From assembly GCA_963611355.1 (NCBI GenBank), contig CAVDRM010000011.1, forward strand, positions 1 through 64,000: DNA of 64,000 nucleotides, written 5' to 3'. The notes below the pieces were generated by a model, which had not been told where the DNA came from, made no database searches, and saw nothing but the letters and a program-made list of their open reading frames with translations. Below are positions 32,187 to 40,087 of this stretch, piece by piece. The stretch is from CAVDRM01 sp963611355. Lineage in GTDB: Bacteria; Bacillota; Clostridia; Christensenellales; Aristaeellaceae. Position 1 is the first letter of the stretch. Each line of letters opens with the position of its first letter. A program made the translations under genes and the position numbers.

Positions 32187-32425
32187 TCACGGCAGAAGCT
32201 ATTGCGGAATTTCGGACAAAGACAAGGGGGGTATGGATTGACGCGGACGATGTGACGGACAATGCGATGCTGTCCGTCGCCCTGTATCTCCATAGACGAA
32301 TCGACAAGACGGAAACGCTGACGAAGACCTTCCTGTTCAATAACGGCGACATTTGCCGTATGCTGAAAGAAGCGTATGAGAAAATCGGGGTTCTGGAACA
32401 GATGAGAGAGAGGGGTGAGATTTGA
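32183..32425 (+). pseudogene. Open frame of about 80 codons without a usable start
   Basis: The frame after GGAGG (32171-32175) reads ITAEAIAEFRTKTRGVWIDA ... YEKIGVLEQMRERGEI and ends at TGA. Amino-acid composition and the amphipathic C-terminus look protein-like, but the only codons at proper distance from the Shine-Dalgarno are ATA and ATC. It may be the 3' half of the gene at 32076 after a two-base insertion. Function unknown. Confidence 0.4.
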
Positions 32426-32519
32426 GTCTTATATTGGGTACTACTGGGTATGTGTCATTCAAAGTGTGGGCGCTGAGGTGTGTCAGCGGATTTAACCAGA
32501 TTATACATGGAGGTGGAAA

Positions 32520-32720
32520 ATGAGAGAGCAGAGAGTCTATGTTTGCGAATTTTGCGCGAAAGAATACAAAAGCAAAAACGATTGCTAGAGATGCGAAGAT
32601 AAACATAAGCGCATTGAAGAAATCGGAAATCTCTATTACGAAGCGTGTGCAGAATATCCGCATCGTATATCGGTTCGGTTCTCGGATGGCAGGACGCTGC
32701 CGTTTGAACGGCGGCGGTGA
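32520..32720 (+). pseudogene. Small zinc-ribbon-like gene with in-frame amber codon
   Basis: ATG at 32520 after GGAGGTGG reads MREQRVYVCEFCAKEYKSKN, then DC, TAG at 32586, and on in frame as RCEDKHKRIEEIGNLYYEAC to a TGA at 32718. Across the stop the Cys pattern CxxC ... CxxC is completed (CEFC and C-TAG-RC), which argues that both sides were one 66-codon protein with a point mutation (for example CAG to TAG). Gene starts of this kind are common in phages and integrative elements. Confidence 0.55.
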
Positions 32721-32804
32721 GTTCGGGATGTATCATCGCGTTTATGACAGGAACATGATTCGGGCTTTTCTTGGCTGCACTGCCGAAAAACGGAGGGATT
32801 GAAT

Positions 32805-33005
32805 ATGGAATGGATGGAACTGCTGAAAACGCTCGGCATTCTGTTGGGGCTGTTTCTCATATGCGTCGTCGTGTATATCGGAATCACGGCGCTTCAAATG
32901 TATATATCAGACAGGGACTTCAACAGTGAGCGCAGACGAGAGAAAAAAGACAAGTCCATTCGGGATATGTACGGACTGCACACAAAGCGGACAAAGAAAG
33001 AGTAA
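32805..33005 (+). CDS. Small single-span membrane protein
   Basis: 66 aa. One transmembrane helix at about residues 7-28 (LKTLGILLGLFLICVVVYIGITAL), then a strongly charged cytoplasmic tail (DFNSERRREKKDKSIRDMYG ... KRTKKE). GGAGGG lies 7 bases before the ATG. No family recognised; it lies in the decayed mobile element. Confidence 0.55.
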   Translation: MEWMELLKTLGILLGLFLICVVVYIGITALQMYISDRDFNSERRREKKDKSIRDMYGLHTKRTKKE

Positions 33006-33074
33006 AACAGTTTGTTCGGTATCTGCCGTCGCTTCAACAGCGGCGGCTTTTCTGATGGACGAAAGGAGGTTTGT

Positions 33075-33398
33075 ATGGCAAAAATTTCAGATGTATCAAC
33101 AGGATGGCTGCGGTTTGCGAACGGCGTTTGCATGATGTCGGATTTCGAATCGGAATGCTGCGAGTGGAACTACGCGGACTTTGAGGAGCTGGACACGGAG
33201 GCGCTCAATTACGATTTCGACACGGACAATCTTCGGTTCGAGGCTTGCGAATACGGTTTTCGGTTTGGCGATTGTCCGGAAAGAATGTTCTTCGTGCCCT
33301 GCTATTCAGAACAGAACGGTTGGTACAGCAACAACGTTGATGTTTATTTAAACGGAAAGAAGGTGCTGAACGGGGCTGAATGCGAGATAGTGTTGTAA
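33075..33398 (+). CDS. Hypothetical acidic protein of the decayed element
   Basis: 107 aa, rich in Asp/Glu, Cys and aromatic residues (SDFESECCEWNYADFEELDT, RFEACEYGFRFGDCPERMFF, ending VLNGAECEIVL). A strong AAGGAGGT stands 6 bases before the ATG. No known family is recognised. The five or six Cys residues might bind metal but show no clear zinc-finger spacing. Its frame is intact, unlike its upstream neighbours. Confidence 0.6.
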   Translation: MAKISDVSTGWLRFANGVCMMSDFESECCEWNYADFEELDTEALNYDFDTDNLRFEACEYGFRFGDCPERMFFVPCYSEQNGWYSNNVDVYLNGKKVLNGAECEIVL

Positions 33399-33654
33399 GG
33401 ATATAGCATTGGCGCGGTTGGACGCGGACGAGGCAGGTTGGGGAATTGAAATCCACCCGCCCACGCATATGGAGAAACATACGGAGTGGATGTAAAGACA
33501 CCGCCCACATGGAGCGTCGGCGCCTTTTGCTGCTCTGATGACCTCTTTGCCGTTTTTGAGAATGCCGTCTGTGCATCATCGTTTTTTTGCCGATTTTGAC
33601 GATGCGGGGCAGCGCATACCCGGCTGTTTTTACGAAAACCGTCAAGCAGTATGA
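33399..33654. other. Gene-poor stretch after the decayed element
   Basis: A short open frame (33409-33495, TTG start, reading LARLDADEAGWGIEIHPPTH to EWM) may be the tail of a lost phage gene. From 33496 to 33654 no gene, terminator or RNA is recognised. Confidence 0.4.
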
Positions 33655-33683
33655 TTGAATTTGCGGGGCTGCTATGCTAAAAT
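33655..33683 (+). promoter_or_regulatory. Promoter of the C39 peptidase-sdaA operon
   Basis: TTGAAT-17-TAAAAT, 33 bases before the peptidase ATG. Confidence 0.65.
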
Positions 33684-33716
33684 ATCAGATGAAACCAAGA
33701 GCGGGAGGACGGGAAA

Positions 33717-34478
33717 ATGCGCGCAAAACGCTGGCTGGCATGGCTGCTTTGTCTGTTGCTGCTGCCTGCGTACGCCCGCTGCACGGATGATGAGGAGGAT
33801 ATCTCCTATTCACCCGCCCCGCCGCCGCCTACCGCCGTCCCGCAGGAAACCATGTATCCGACGATTGGCGAGGTGCAGGTGACGGAGAGGCTGCTGGTTT
33901 TATCCTATGTGGATAAACCCATTACCATTTGGGGAAATCCCGATTTCGGGGCGGACGGTCCTGCCGTCCCGCGCCTTTATCAGGGCGATTTTCCGACTTA
34001 TGTCTGCCAATATGACGGCGAGCCTCGTTCGGTCGAGACTTCCGGCTGTTCGGTCGTCTGTCTGTCCATGGCGCTGTATTATCTGACGGGGGATACGAGC
34101 CAAACCCCTGTCACTCTGTTTCGGGAGGCTTGTCTGCAGGGCTTTTACCGCGGGAACGGCGTTCAGCAGGCGAACATTGCGGAACTGGCGGAGCAGCACG
34201 GAGTAAAGGCCGTGCGCTTGGGCAAAAAGGCCGCTAACATTCGCACGGCGCTTCGCAAGGGGTACCCGCTGATTGCCTCGATGGACAAGGGCATTTTTGG
34301 CGGCGGGCATTACATTCTTCTGCGCGGGCTGACGGAGGATGACCGCCTGATGGTGAATGACCCCAACAGCCGTGAGCGCTCGGAGAGGACATACCCCCTT
34401 GCTTCCGTGTTTTATGAGCTGGACGGCGCAATGCCGCTGCTGGCGTTGATGCCGCCCGACGGCAGTCTGGAGGATTAG
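33717..34478 (+). CDS. Secreted C39-like peptidase family protein
   Basis: 253 aa with a signal peptide (MRAKRWLAWLLCLLLLPAYA). A Pro-rich linker follows, then a papain-like C39_2 domain: Cys111 in ETSGCSVVCLSMAL, His198 in GGGHYILLRG and Asn-Asp in MVNDPNSR. All three catalytic positions are present. Such proteins are thought to be secreted cysteine peptidases or peptide-bond hydrolases of the wall; the substrate is unknown. GGGAGGAC is 6 bases before the ATG. Its stop lies 6 bases before sdaAB, whose ribosome site is inside this gene, so the two are probably co-transcribed although no functional link is evident. Confidence 0.85.
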   Translation: MRAKRWLAWLLCLLLLPAYARCTDDEEDISYSPAPPPPTAVPQETMYPTIGEVQVTERLLVLSYVDKPITIWGNPDFGADGPAVPRLYQGDFPTYVCQYDGEPRSVETSGCSVVCLSMALYYLTGDTSQTPVTLFREACLQGFYRGNGVQQANIAELAEQHGVKAVRLGKKAANIRTALRKGYPLIASMDKGIFGGGHYILLRGLTEDDRLMVNDPNSRERSERTYPLASVFYELDGAMPLLALMPPDGSLED

Positions 34479-34484
34479 TGTGTT

Positions 34485-35144
34485 ATGGATTTGTTCGACA
34501 TTTTAGGACCGGTCATGATAGGTCCAAGTTCCTCGCATACGGCGGGCGCGGCGCGAATCGGGCGCGTGGCGCGGCGCTTGCTCGGCGAAATGCCGAAGAC
34601 GGCGCGAATCGGGCTGTACGGCTCGTTTGCCAAGACATGGCAGGGACACGGCATAGACCGTGCCGTTTTAGGCGGTCTTTTGGACATGGGCGTGGATGAT
34701 GAGCGGCTTCGTGACAGCCGGAGGCTGGCGCGGGAGACGGGCATGGATTTCCTGTTCACCACCATCGAGCTGAAAAATGCGCATCCGAACACCGTAGTGC
34801 TGGAGCTGACGGGCGTTTCCGGTGCGCATGTCACCGTGCGGGCGGCCTCCGTGGGCGGCGGCAATATCCGTGTGCAGTCCCTTAACGGGCTGGAGGTCGG
34901 CTTTTCCGGCGACTGCACCACCATTGTCATTCAGCATTGCGATGCGCCCGGCGTGATTGCGGATGTCAGCCGCCTTGTGGCGGCGGCTGGCTTGAATATC
35001 GCCACCATGCGCGTGTTCCGCTCCGAGGCGGGCGGCAACGCGGCGATGGCGCTGGAATTGGACGAAGAGCCGCCAAAGGGACTGATGGACGGCCTTCGGT
35101 CTTTGCATAAAATTCAGCAGGTGACACTGCTCAACAAGCTGTAA
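34485..35144 (+). CDS. sdaAB: L-serine ammonia-lyase, iron-sulfur type, beta subunit
   Basis: 219 aa. The N-terminal SDH_beta domain starts FDILGPVMIGPSSSHTAGAARIGRVARR, a hallmark of this enzyme. A C-terminal ACT domain lies at about residues 148-219 (HCDAPGVIADVSRLVAAAGLNIATMRVFR). With the alpha subunit it converts L-serine to pyruvate and ammonia through an oxygen-labile [4Fe-4S] cluster. GGAGGATTAGTGTT precedes the ATG. It is followed 9 bases later by the alpha subunit gene. Confidence 0.96.
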   Translation: MDLFDILGPVMIGPSSSHTAGAARIGRVARRLLGEMPKTARIGLYGSFAKTWQGHGIDRAVLGGLLDMGVDDERLRDSRRLARETGMDFLFTTIELKNAHPNTVVLELTGVSGAHVTVRAASVGGGNIRVQSLNGLEVGFSGDCTTIVIQHCDAPGVIADVSRLVAAAGLNIATMRVFRSEAGGNAAMALELDEEPPKGLMDGLRSLHKIQQVTLLNKL

Positions 35145-35153
35145 AGGGCTGAA

Positions 35154-36002
35154 ATGATGATTGAATCCTTAGACCAATGGGTCGCGCTGGCGGAGAAAAC
35201 GGGCGTTTCCGCGTCTGCCCGCGCCATTCAGAAAAAGACGGAGCGCGTCAGTGACGAAGCACTGGATAAGCGGATGCTCGGTCTTTTGACGGTCATGCGG
35301 CAAAGTGTTGAAAAGGGCATGGACAGGAAGCTGAAATCCATGTCCGGCATGACGGGCGGCCAAGCGCCGCGGCTGTGGGATGCGGCAAACAGCGGGCAGA
35401 CCGCGGGCGGAGCGCTCCTTGGCAGGGCGGAGGCACGGGCGCTGGCAGTCGCCGAATGCAACGCGGCAATGGGACGTATCGTGGCCGCGCCGACAGCGGG
35501 CGCCTGCGGCATCCTGCCCGCCGCGCTTTTGACGGCGCAGGAGATGTATTCTCTGAGCGATGACGACCTGCTGGCGGGCTTGTACACAGCCTCTGTGGTC
35601 GGGCTGGTGATTGCACGGCGCGCAAGCATTTCGGGCGCGGAGGGCGGCTGCCAGGCGGAATGCGGCACGGCCTCCGCGATGGCTGCTGCTGCTCTGACCG
35701 TGCTTCGCTCCGGCTCGCCCCGGCAGGCGGCGGACGCGGCGGGTTTTGCGCTGATGAACGTGATGGGCCTGGTCTGCGACCCCGTTCGAGGGCTTGTGGA
35801 GGTACCGTGCGTATACCGAAATGTCATGGGCGTTGCCAATGCCTTTTCTGCGGCGGACTTGGTGCTGGCTGGGCTTTCCTGCCCGCTCCCGCCGGATGAA
35901 ATCATCGACCAGATGAAGGCTGTCGGCGATGCCCTGCCCTGCGCCCTGCGTGAAACAGGCGATGGCGGCTGTGCGGCGTGTCCTTCGGCACAAGGCAAAT
36001 AA
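35154..36002 (+). CDS. sdaAA: L-serine ammonia-lyase, iron-sulfur type, alpha subunit
   Basis: 282-aa catalytic subunit. Conserved stretches include SMSGMTGGQAPRLW, VAAPTAGACGILPAALLT, ISGAEGGCQAECGTASAMAA and MGLVCDPVRGLVEVPCVYRN, which supply the Cys residues of the [4Fe-4S] cluster. Length is normal for the two-subunit form. Two ATG codons stand at the start; AAGGG lies before both. The oxygen-sensitive cluster supports an anaerobic host. Confidence 0.96.
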   Translation: MMIESLDQWVALAEKTGVSASARAIQKKTERVSDEALDKRMLGLLTVMRQSVEKGMDRKLKSMSGMTGGQAPRLWDAANSGQTAGGALLGRAEARALAVAECNAAMGRIVAAPTAGACGILPAALLTAQEMYSLSDDDLLAGLYTASVVGLVIARRASISGAEGGCQAECGTASAMAAAALTVLRSGSPRQAADAAGFALMNVMGLVCDPVRGLVEVPCVYRNVMGVANAFSAADLVLAGLSCPLPPDEIIDQMKAVGDALPCALRETGDGGCAACPSAQGK

Positions 36003-36027
36003 AGCCCTGCTGATCGGGCTTTTATTC
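36001..36027 (+). terminator. Weak terminator after sdaAA
   Basis: AAAGCCC-TGCTGATC-GGGCTTT hairpin with a short T run. The rest of the gap to 36119 is unassigned. Confidence 0.5.
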
Positions 36028-36119
36028 GGCACATCTTTATTCTTTCTGTCTTTTAGGACGAAGCGCGGGGGAGTCCGTCCTTTGCCGCTCAAAGAATGAA
36101 CTCCCCCGCAGTGATTGAT

Positions 36120-37481
36120 TTACACCCTTGCCGTTTTCCATTTTCCGTGCAGAAAGCGGGCGTGCAGCAGAAAGCCGCGGACGGCGAGGTCGGCGACCAT
36201 TGCCCAAAGGATGGAATACACGCCGAGGTGCAGGACGTCGCTTAGAATGACCGCGCCTAAAATGCGGATGCTCCACATGGTCACAAGACCGTAGAGAAAG
36301 GGACGCATGGTGTCGCCCGCGCCGCGCAGTGCGCCGGAGGCAACAATGGAAAAGGCATTAAAGGGCTGCTCCACCGCGCAGATGGCGATAAACACGGATG
36401 CAATGCGAATGACCTCCGCATCGGGTGAAAAGAGCCGCGCCAGCCGGTCGCTGCCCAGCCCCATCAGGACGCCGATGATTGACAGCAGGAGCAGGGACAT
36501 ATAAACAGCGCGTTTGCCCAGCCGCTCCGCCTCATCCGGTTCACCTGCGCCGAGGCGCTGACCGACCAAGGAGGCCGCGGCGGCGGAAAAGCCGTAGGCG
36601 GGCATATAGCCAAGCCCCTCCACGTTGATGGCAATCATGTACGCGGCAGATTCCGCCGTGCCTGCGGCGTTAATCATGCCGGCAAAAATCATCTGGCCTA
36701 CATTGATGACAACGCGCTCCAGCGCAGCGGGCATGCCAATGCGCACCACACGCCAAATCAGCGGCATATCCGCAGGCGTTTTAAAGGAAAGCCGTGCCTT
36801 CAGCACGCTTTTTTTGCTGTACATATGCAGGCACAGGTACAGCCCCGCAGCTCCCATACCCACGGCGCTGGCAATGGCCGCACCGCGCACACCCCAGCCC
36901 GCACCCCACATGGGGAAGGTCAGCCCGAACAGGGTAATGTCCCGCGGAGCATAAATGAGAAAAAAATTTCCGATGGTGTTGATGACGTTGGCCATCAGGC
37001 CGGCAATCATGGAGGTTTTCGTATCGCCCGCGCCGCGCAAAAGGGCACTCATGGTCATGCCCGTGTAATGAAAAAGATAGCAGGAGGCCACGATGCGCAT
37101 ATACGCTGCAGCCTCCTCATGTACCTGCGTTTTGGCACGCATGATGACCGGCACAAGCGGCGCAAGCAGCAGCACCAGCGTCATAATCAGTGCCGAAAAA
37201 ATCAGCGCCACGCGGAAGAGCTGTTCTGCCGTATGCTCGGCATCCCTTTGGTCGCCCCCGCCGATGGAACGCGCCACCAGCGCCGTGCCGCCGACGCCAA
37301 TGGACTGCACGATACCGTTGATAAGCCATGAGGGAGAGGCGCAGGTGGATACGGCGGCCGTTGCCAAAGCACCTAAAGAGCCGACCATGGCCGTATCCAC
37401 CAAGGAGACCAGCGTTGCCGATAGATTTTCCAAAATGCACGGCCACGCCAAATCCATGATCAATGCGTTTTCCCGTTTCAC
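36120..37481 (-). CDS. MATE family efflux transporter
   Basis: 453-aa membrane transporter with about 12 helices in two related halves, of the NorM/DinF multidrug and toxic compound extrusion group, driven by Na+ or H+. Landmarks: IMDLAWPCILENLSATLVSLVDTAMVGSLG at the N-terminus, GVGGTALVARSIGGGDQRDAE, and RGAGDTKTSMIAGLMANVINTIGNFFLIY in half one; LVGQRLGAGEPDEAERLG and GALRGAGDTMRPFLYG in half two. The start is GTG, 8 bases after GAGGG. It is 20 bases downstream of the topoisomerase gene and probably co-transcribed. Substrate unknown. Confidence 0.92.
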   Translation of the reverse strand: MKRENALIMDLAWPCILENLSATLVSLVDTAMVGSLGALATAAVSTCASPSWLINGIVQSIGVGGTALVARSIGGGDQRDAEHTAEQLFRVALIFSALIMTLVLLLAPLVPVIMRAKTQVHEEAAAYMRIVASCYLFHYTGMTMSALLRGAGDTKTSMIAGLMANVINTIGNFFLIYAPRDITLFGLTFPMWGAGWGVRGAAIASAVGMGAAGLYLCLHMYSKKSVLKARLSFKTPADMPLIWRVVRIGMPAALERVVINVGQMIFAGMINAAGTAESAAYMIAINVEGLGYMPAYGFSAAAASLVGQRLGAGEPDEAERLGKRAVYMSLLLLSIIGVLMGLGSDRLARLFSPDAEVIRIASVFIAICAVEQPFNAFSIVASGALRGAGDTMRPFLYGLVTMWSIRILGAVILSDVLHLGVYSILWAMVADLAVRGFLLHARFLHGKWKTARV

Positions 37482-37501
37482 TTCGATGCCCTCATATTGA
37501 T

Positions 37502-39934
37502 TTAACGCATATCGGTCACAATATCATCCAGAACGGCTACCACCACGGGCTTTCCCTTGTCTGCAAGCGACTGGACGGGGAAAATCTGACTGCTTACGGG
37601 CGTTTTTAAGCCGCCGTGCTGTGTAATGATGACTTCGCGCGGGGAGGACAAAAGCTGCGCCGACGCCAGATAGGTGCCGGTCGTGCCGTTTTTGTTAAAG
37701 GGGAAGCAGCGGGCGCCCTTGCCGGCCCGTCCCTGTACATCGAACATGACGCCTAAGACGGATTTGCCGTAACCGCGGTCGCTCAAAAGCAGCAGCTCGT
37801 CCTGATTGTCCGTCTGTGTGAAATACAGCACCTCGTCGCCTTCGTCTAATTTAACGGCGCGGACACCGGCGCTGACACGTCCCATCTGCGGCACCTGGTC
37901 TGCCCTGAAGCGAATGCTCATGCCGCGGCGGGTAATCAGCAGCGGGTCACGCTTTTCATCAAGGGGCAGGACAAAACGCAGCTCATCCCCGCCCTTCAGG
38001 CTGATGGCCGCCACACGTGACCGGCGCACATCGTATTCATTGGCGGGCGTGCGCTTGATTAAGCCGTCCCGCGTCATAAAGAGAAAGTCCGGCAGGGCGT
38101 CATAGCCGTTCGGCGCGATGCAGAAGAGCGCGATGCAGCGCTCGTCCTTTTCAAGCCCCGCCAGCACACCGGACAGGGACACACCCCTGTCCTTCGGACG
38201 GCATTCGGCGAGCGCTCCCACGGAAAGGGGGAAGCAGCTTCCCTTGTTCGTCATAAAGAGCAGGGTGCAGGCCGTATCGCACTGAAAGCGGTACTGCGGC
38301 ATATCGTTTTCGTCCGTCGGCGCATCTAATTTTTCGTACGTCTTGGGAAAATAACGGCGCAGAAGCCCGCTGCGTGTCAGCACGACAACGGCCTCCTCCG
38401 GCACCTTTTCTTCGGGCGGCGTGACGGTTTCCTGCACAGCGCTTTCATGCACCAGCGTTGTGCGGCGTGCATCGCCGTATTTTTCGCCGATTTCTGAAAG
38501 CTCCTTTTTGATGACCGCCAGCAGCTTTTTTTCGCTCTTTAAAATACCCTCCAGGGTATCAATGAGCTTGATGATATCGGCATATTCGCGGCGGAGCGCC
38601 AAAATTTCAAGGCCGGTCAAGCGCTGCAGGCGAAGATCAAGGATTGCCTGCGCCTGAATCTCCGTCAGGCCGAAGCGCTCCACCAGCCGAGCCTTGGCCT
38701 CCTTGCCGGACTTGCTGGAGCGGATGAGGGCAATCACCTCGTCCAGATTGTCCACGGCGATGATGAGCCCCTCTAAAATGTGCGCCCGCGCCCGCGCCTG
38801 CTCAAGCTCGTATTTCGTGCGGCGCGTCACGACATTCTTCTGATGGGCGATGAAATAGTTCAGCACCGTTTTGATGCCCATGAGCTGCGGCTTGCCGTCC
38901 GCAATGGCGAAGAGATTGACGCCGAAGGTCACCTGAAGGTCGCTGTATTTGTAAAGATAGGCCAGTGTCTTCTGTATATCCGCATCCTTGCGCAGCTCAA
39001 TGACGGCGCGCAGACCCGTGCGGTCGGATTCATCGCGGATGTCATAGATACAGCCGAGTTGCGCCTTTTTTTCCTCGCTGAGCTTGAGAATTTTTTCCAG
39101 CATTTGCGCTTTGGAGACGGCGTAGGGAATCTGCGTAATGACCAGCAGGGTGCGTCCGGCGCTGCCTTTTTCAATTTCAATGCGGGCGCGCAGGGTGAGC
39201 TTTCCCCGCCCCGTCTCGTAGGCCGTGCGCAATTCGGGCGTGTCAATCAGAATGCCGCCGGTCGGAAAATCGGGCGCGGGCATGACGCGCATCAGTTCGT
39301 CCGTTGAGGCATCTGGATGGTCAATGAGCAGGCAGGCAGCGCTGACCGCTTCTTTGAGGTTGTGCGGCGGGATGTTCGTCGCCAAGCCGACCGCAATGCC
39401 GGACGCGCCGTTGACCAGAAGATTCGGGTAGCGGGCGGGCAGAAGGTCGGGCTCTTTGAGGGTGTCGTCAAAGTTCAGGCGGAAGGGGACGGTATCCTTA
39501 TCAATGTCGCGGAGCATCTCCATGGCCAAGGACGCCATGCGCGCCTCGGTGTAACGCATGGCGGCGGCACTGTCGCCGTCAATCGAGCCGAAATTGCCAT
39601 GCCCGTCCACCAAAAGACCGCGCATGGAATACGGCTGCGCCATGCGCACCAAGGCATCATAGACGGAGGAATCGCCGTGCGGGTGGTATTTGCCCAGGCA
39701 GTCGCCCACGATGCGCGCACACTTCCTGTGCGGCTTGTCGGGAGTCAGCCCTAATTCCTGCATGGTGAAGAGAATGCGCCGCTGTACGGGCTTCAGACCG
39801 TCCTCCACACGCGGCAGGGCACGCTCCAGAATGACATGCTCGGCATAGGGCATGATGCTGTTGGGCATGACCTCCTCCAACGGCACCTGAATGATGACAT
39901 CATTGTTTGTCGGGACGGGCGGTTCTTTGGGCAT
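37502..39934 (-). CDS. parC: Type II DNA topoisomerase subunit A (ParC/GyrA)
   Basis: 810-aa breakage-reunion subunit. The catalytic Tyr128 is in AAAMRYTEARM. The quinolone-pocket motif reads GKYHPHGDSSVYDALVRMAQ with Ser89 and Asp93 in the sensitive-type positions. Six C-terminal beta-propeller blades are present, and the GyrA box is degenerate (QGRAGKG), which favours topoisomerase IV ParC or a second GyrA-like protein over canonical GyrA. No parE or gyrB lies next to it; the neighbours are an ABC exporter upstream and a MATE pump downstream. AAGGAGGAAGCAAGCT precedes the start. The ParC-versus-GyrA call is uncertain; the subunit class is not. Confidence 0.9.
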   Translation of the reverse strand: MPKEPPVPTNNDVIIQVPLEEVMPNSIMPYAEHVILERALPRVEDGLKPVQRRILFTMQELGLTPDKPHRKCARIVGDCLGKYHPHGDSSVYDALVRMAQPYSMRGLLVDGHGNFGSIDGDSAAAMRYTEARMASLAMEMLRDIDKDTVPFRLNFDDTLKEPDLLPARYPNLLVNGASGIAVGLATNIPPHNLKEAVSAACLLIDHPDASTDELMRVMPAPDFPTGGILIDTPELRTAYETGRGKLTLRARIEIEKGSAGRTLLVITQIPYAVSKAQMLEKILKLSEEKKAQLGCIYDIRDESDRTGLRAVIELRKDADIQKTLAYLYKYSDLQVTFGVNLFAIADGKPQLMGIKTVLNYFIAHQKNVVTRRTKYELEQARARAHILEGLIIAVDNLDEVIALIRSSKSGKEAKARLVERFGLTEIQAQAILDLRLQRLTGLEILALRREYADIIKLIDTLEGILKSEKKLLAVIKKELSEIGEKYGDARRTTLVHESAVQETVTPPEEKVPEEAVVVLTRSGLLRRYFPKTYEKLDAPTDENDMPQYRFQCDTACTLLFMTNKGSCFPLSVGALAECRPKDRGVSLSGVLAGLEKDERCIALFCIAPNGYDALPDFLFMTRDGLIKRTPANEYDVRRSRVAAISLKGGDELRFVLPLDEKRDPLLITRRGMSIRFRADQVPQMGRVSAGVRAVKLDEGDEVLYFTQTDNQDELLLLSDRGYGKSVLGVMFDVQGRAGKGARCFPFNKNGTTGTYLASAQLLSSPREVIITQHGGLKTPVSSQIFPVQSLADKGKPVVVAVLDDIVTDMR

Positions 39935-39978
39935 AGCTTGCTTCCTCCTTGGGATATAACGCCTTTGGCGGTGGGTAC

Positions 39979-40079
39979 GGGGAGGCGCTTTTGCAGGCAA
40001 AAGCATCCTCCCCGCGAAAAATATTTACCTTTCGGCAGGCTCAACTCTTTCCTTTTACGAAAAAAGGAATGGGCTGCCG
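39979..40079. other. Two large hairpins between the ABC exporter and topoisomerase genes
   Basis: A 35-base hairpin (39979-40013, GGGGAGG...CCTCCCC with inner GCTTTTGC/GCAAAAGC) and a 47-base one (40033-40079, CGGCAG...CTGCCG with inner AT-rich stem). Neither is followed by a clear T run on the minus strand, so read-through from exporter to topoisomerase is possible. Confidence 0.5.
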
Positions 40080-40087
40080 AACATTTG

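Noticed and set aside
32728..32802. 24-codon frame MYHRVYDRNMIRAFLGCTAE
   Set aside because: Weak ribosome site and too short to judge; could be the end of a frameshifted neighbour, but nothing proves it.
36070..36108. Terminator GGGGGAGT ... ACTCCCCC between sdaAA and MATE genes
   Set aside because: The loop is over 20 bases and no T run follows on either strand.
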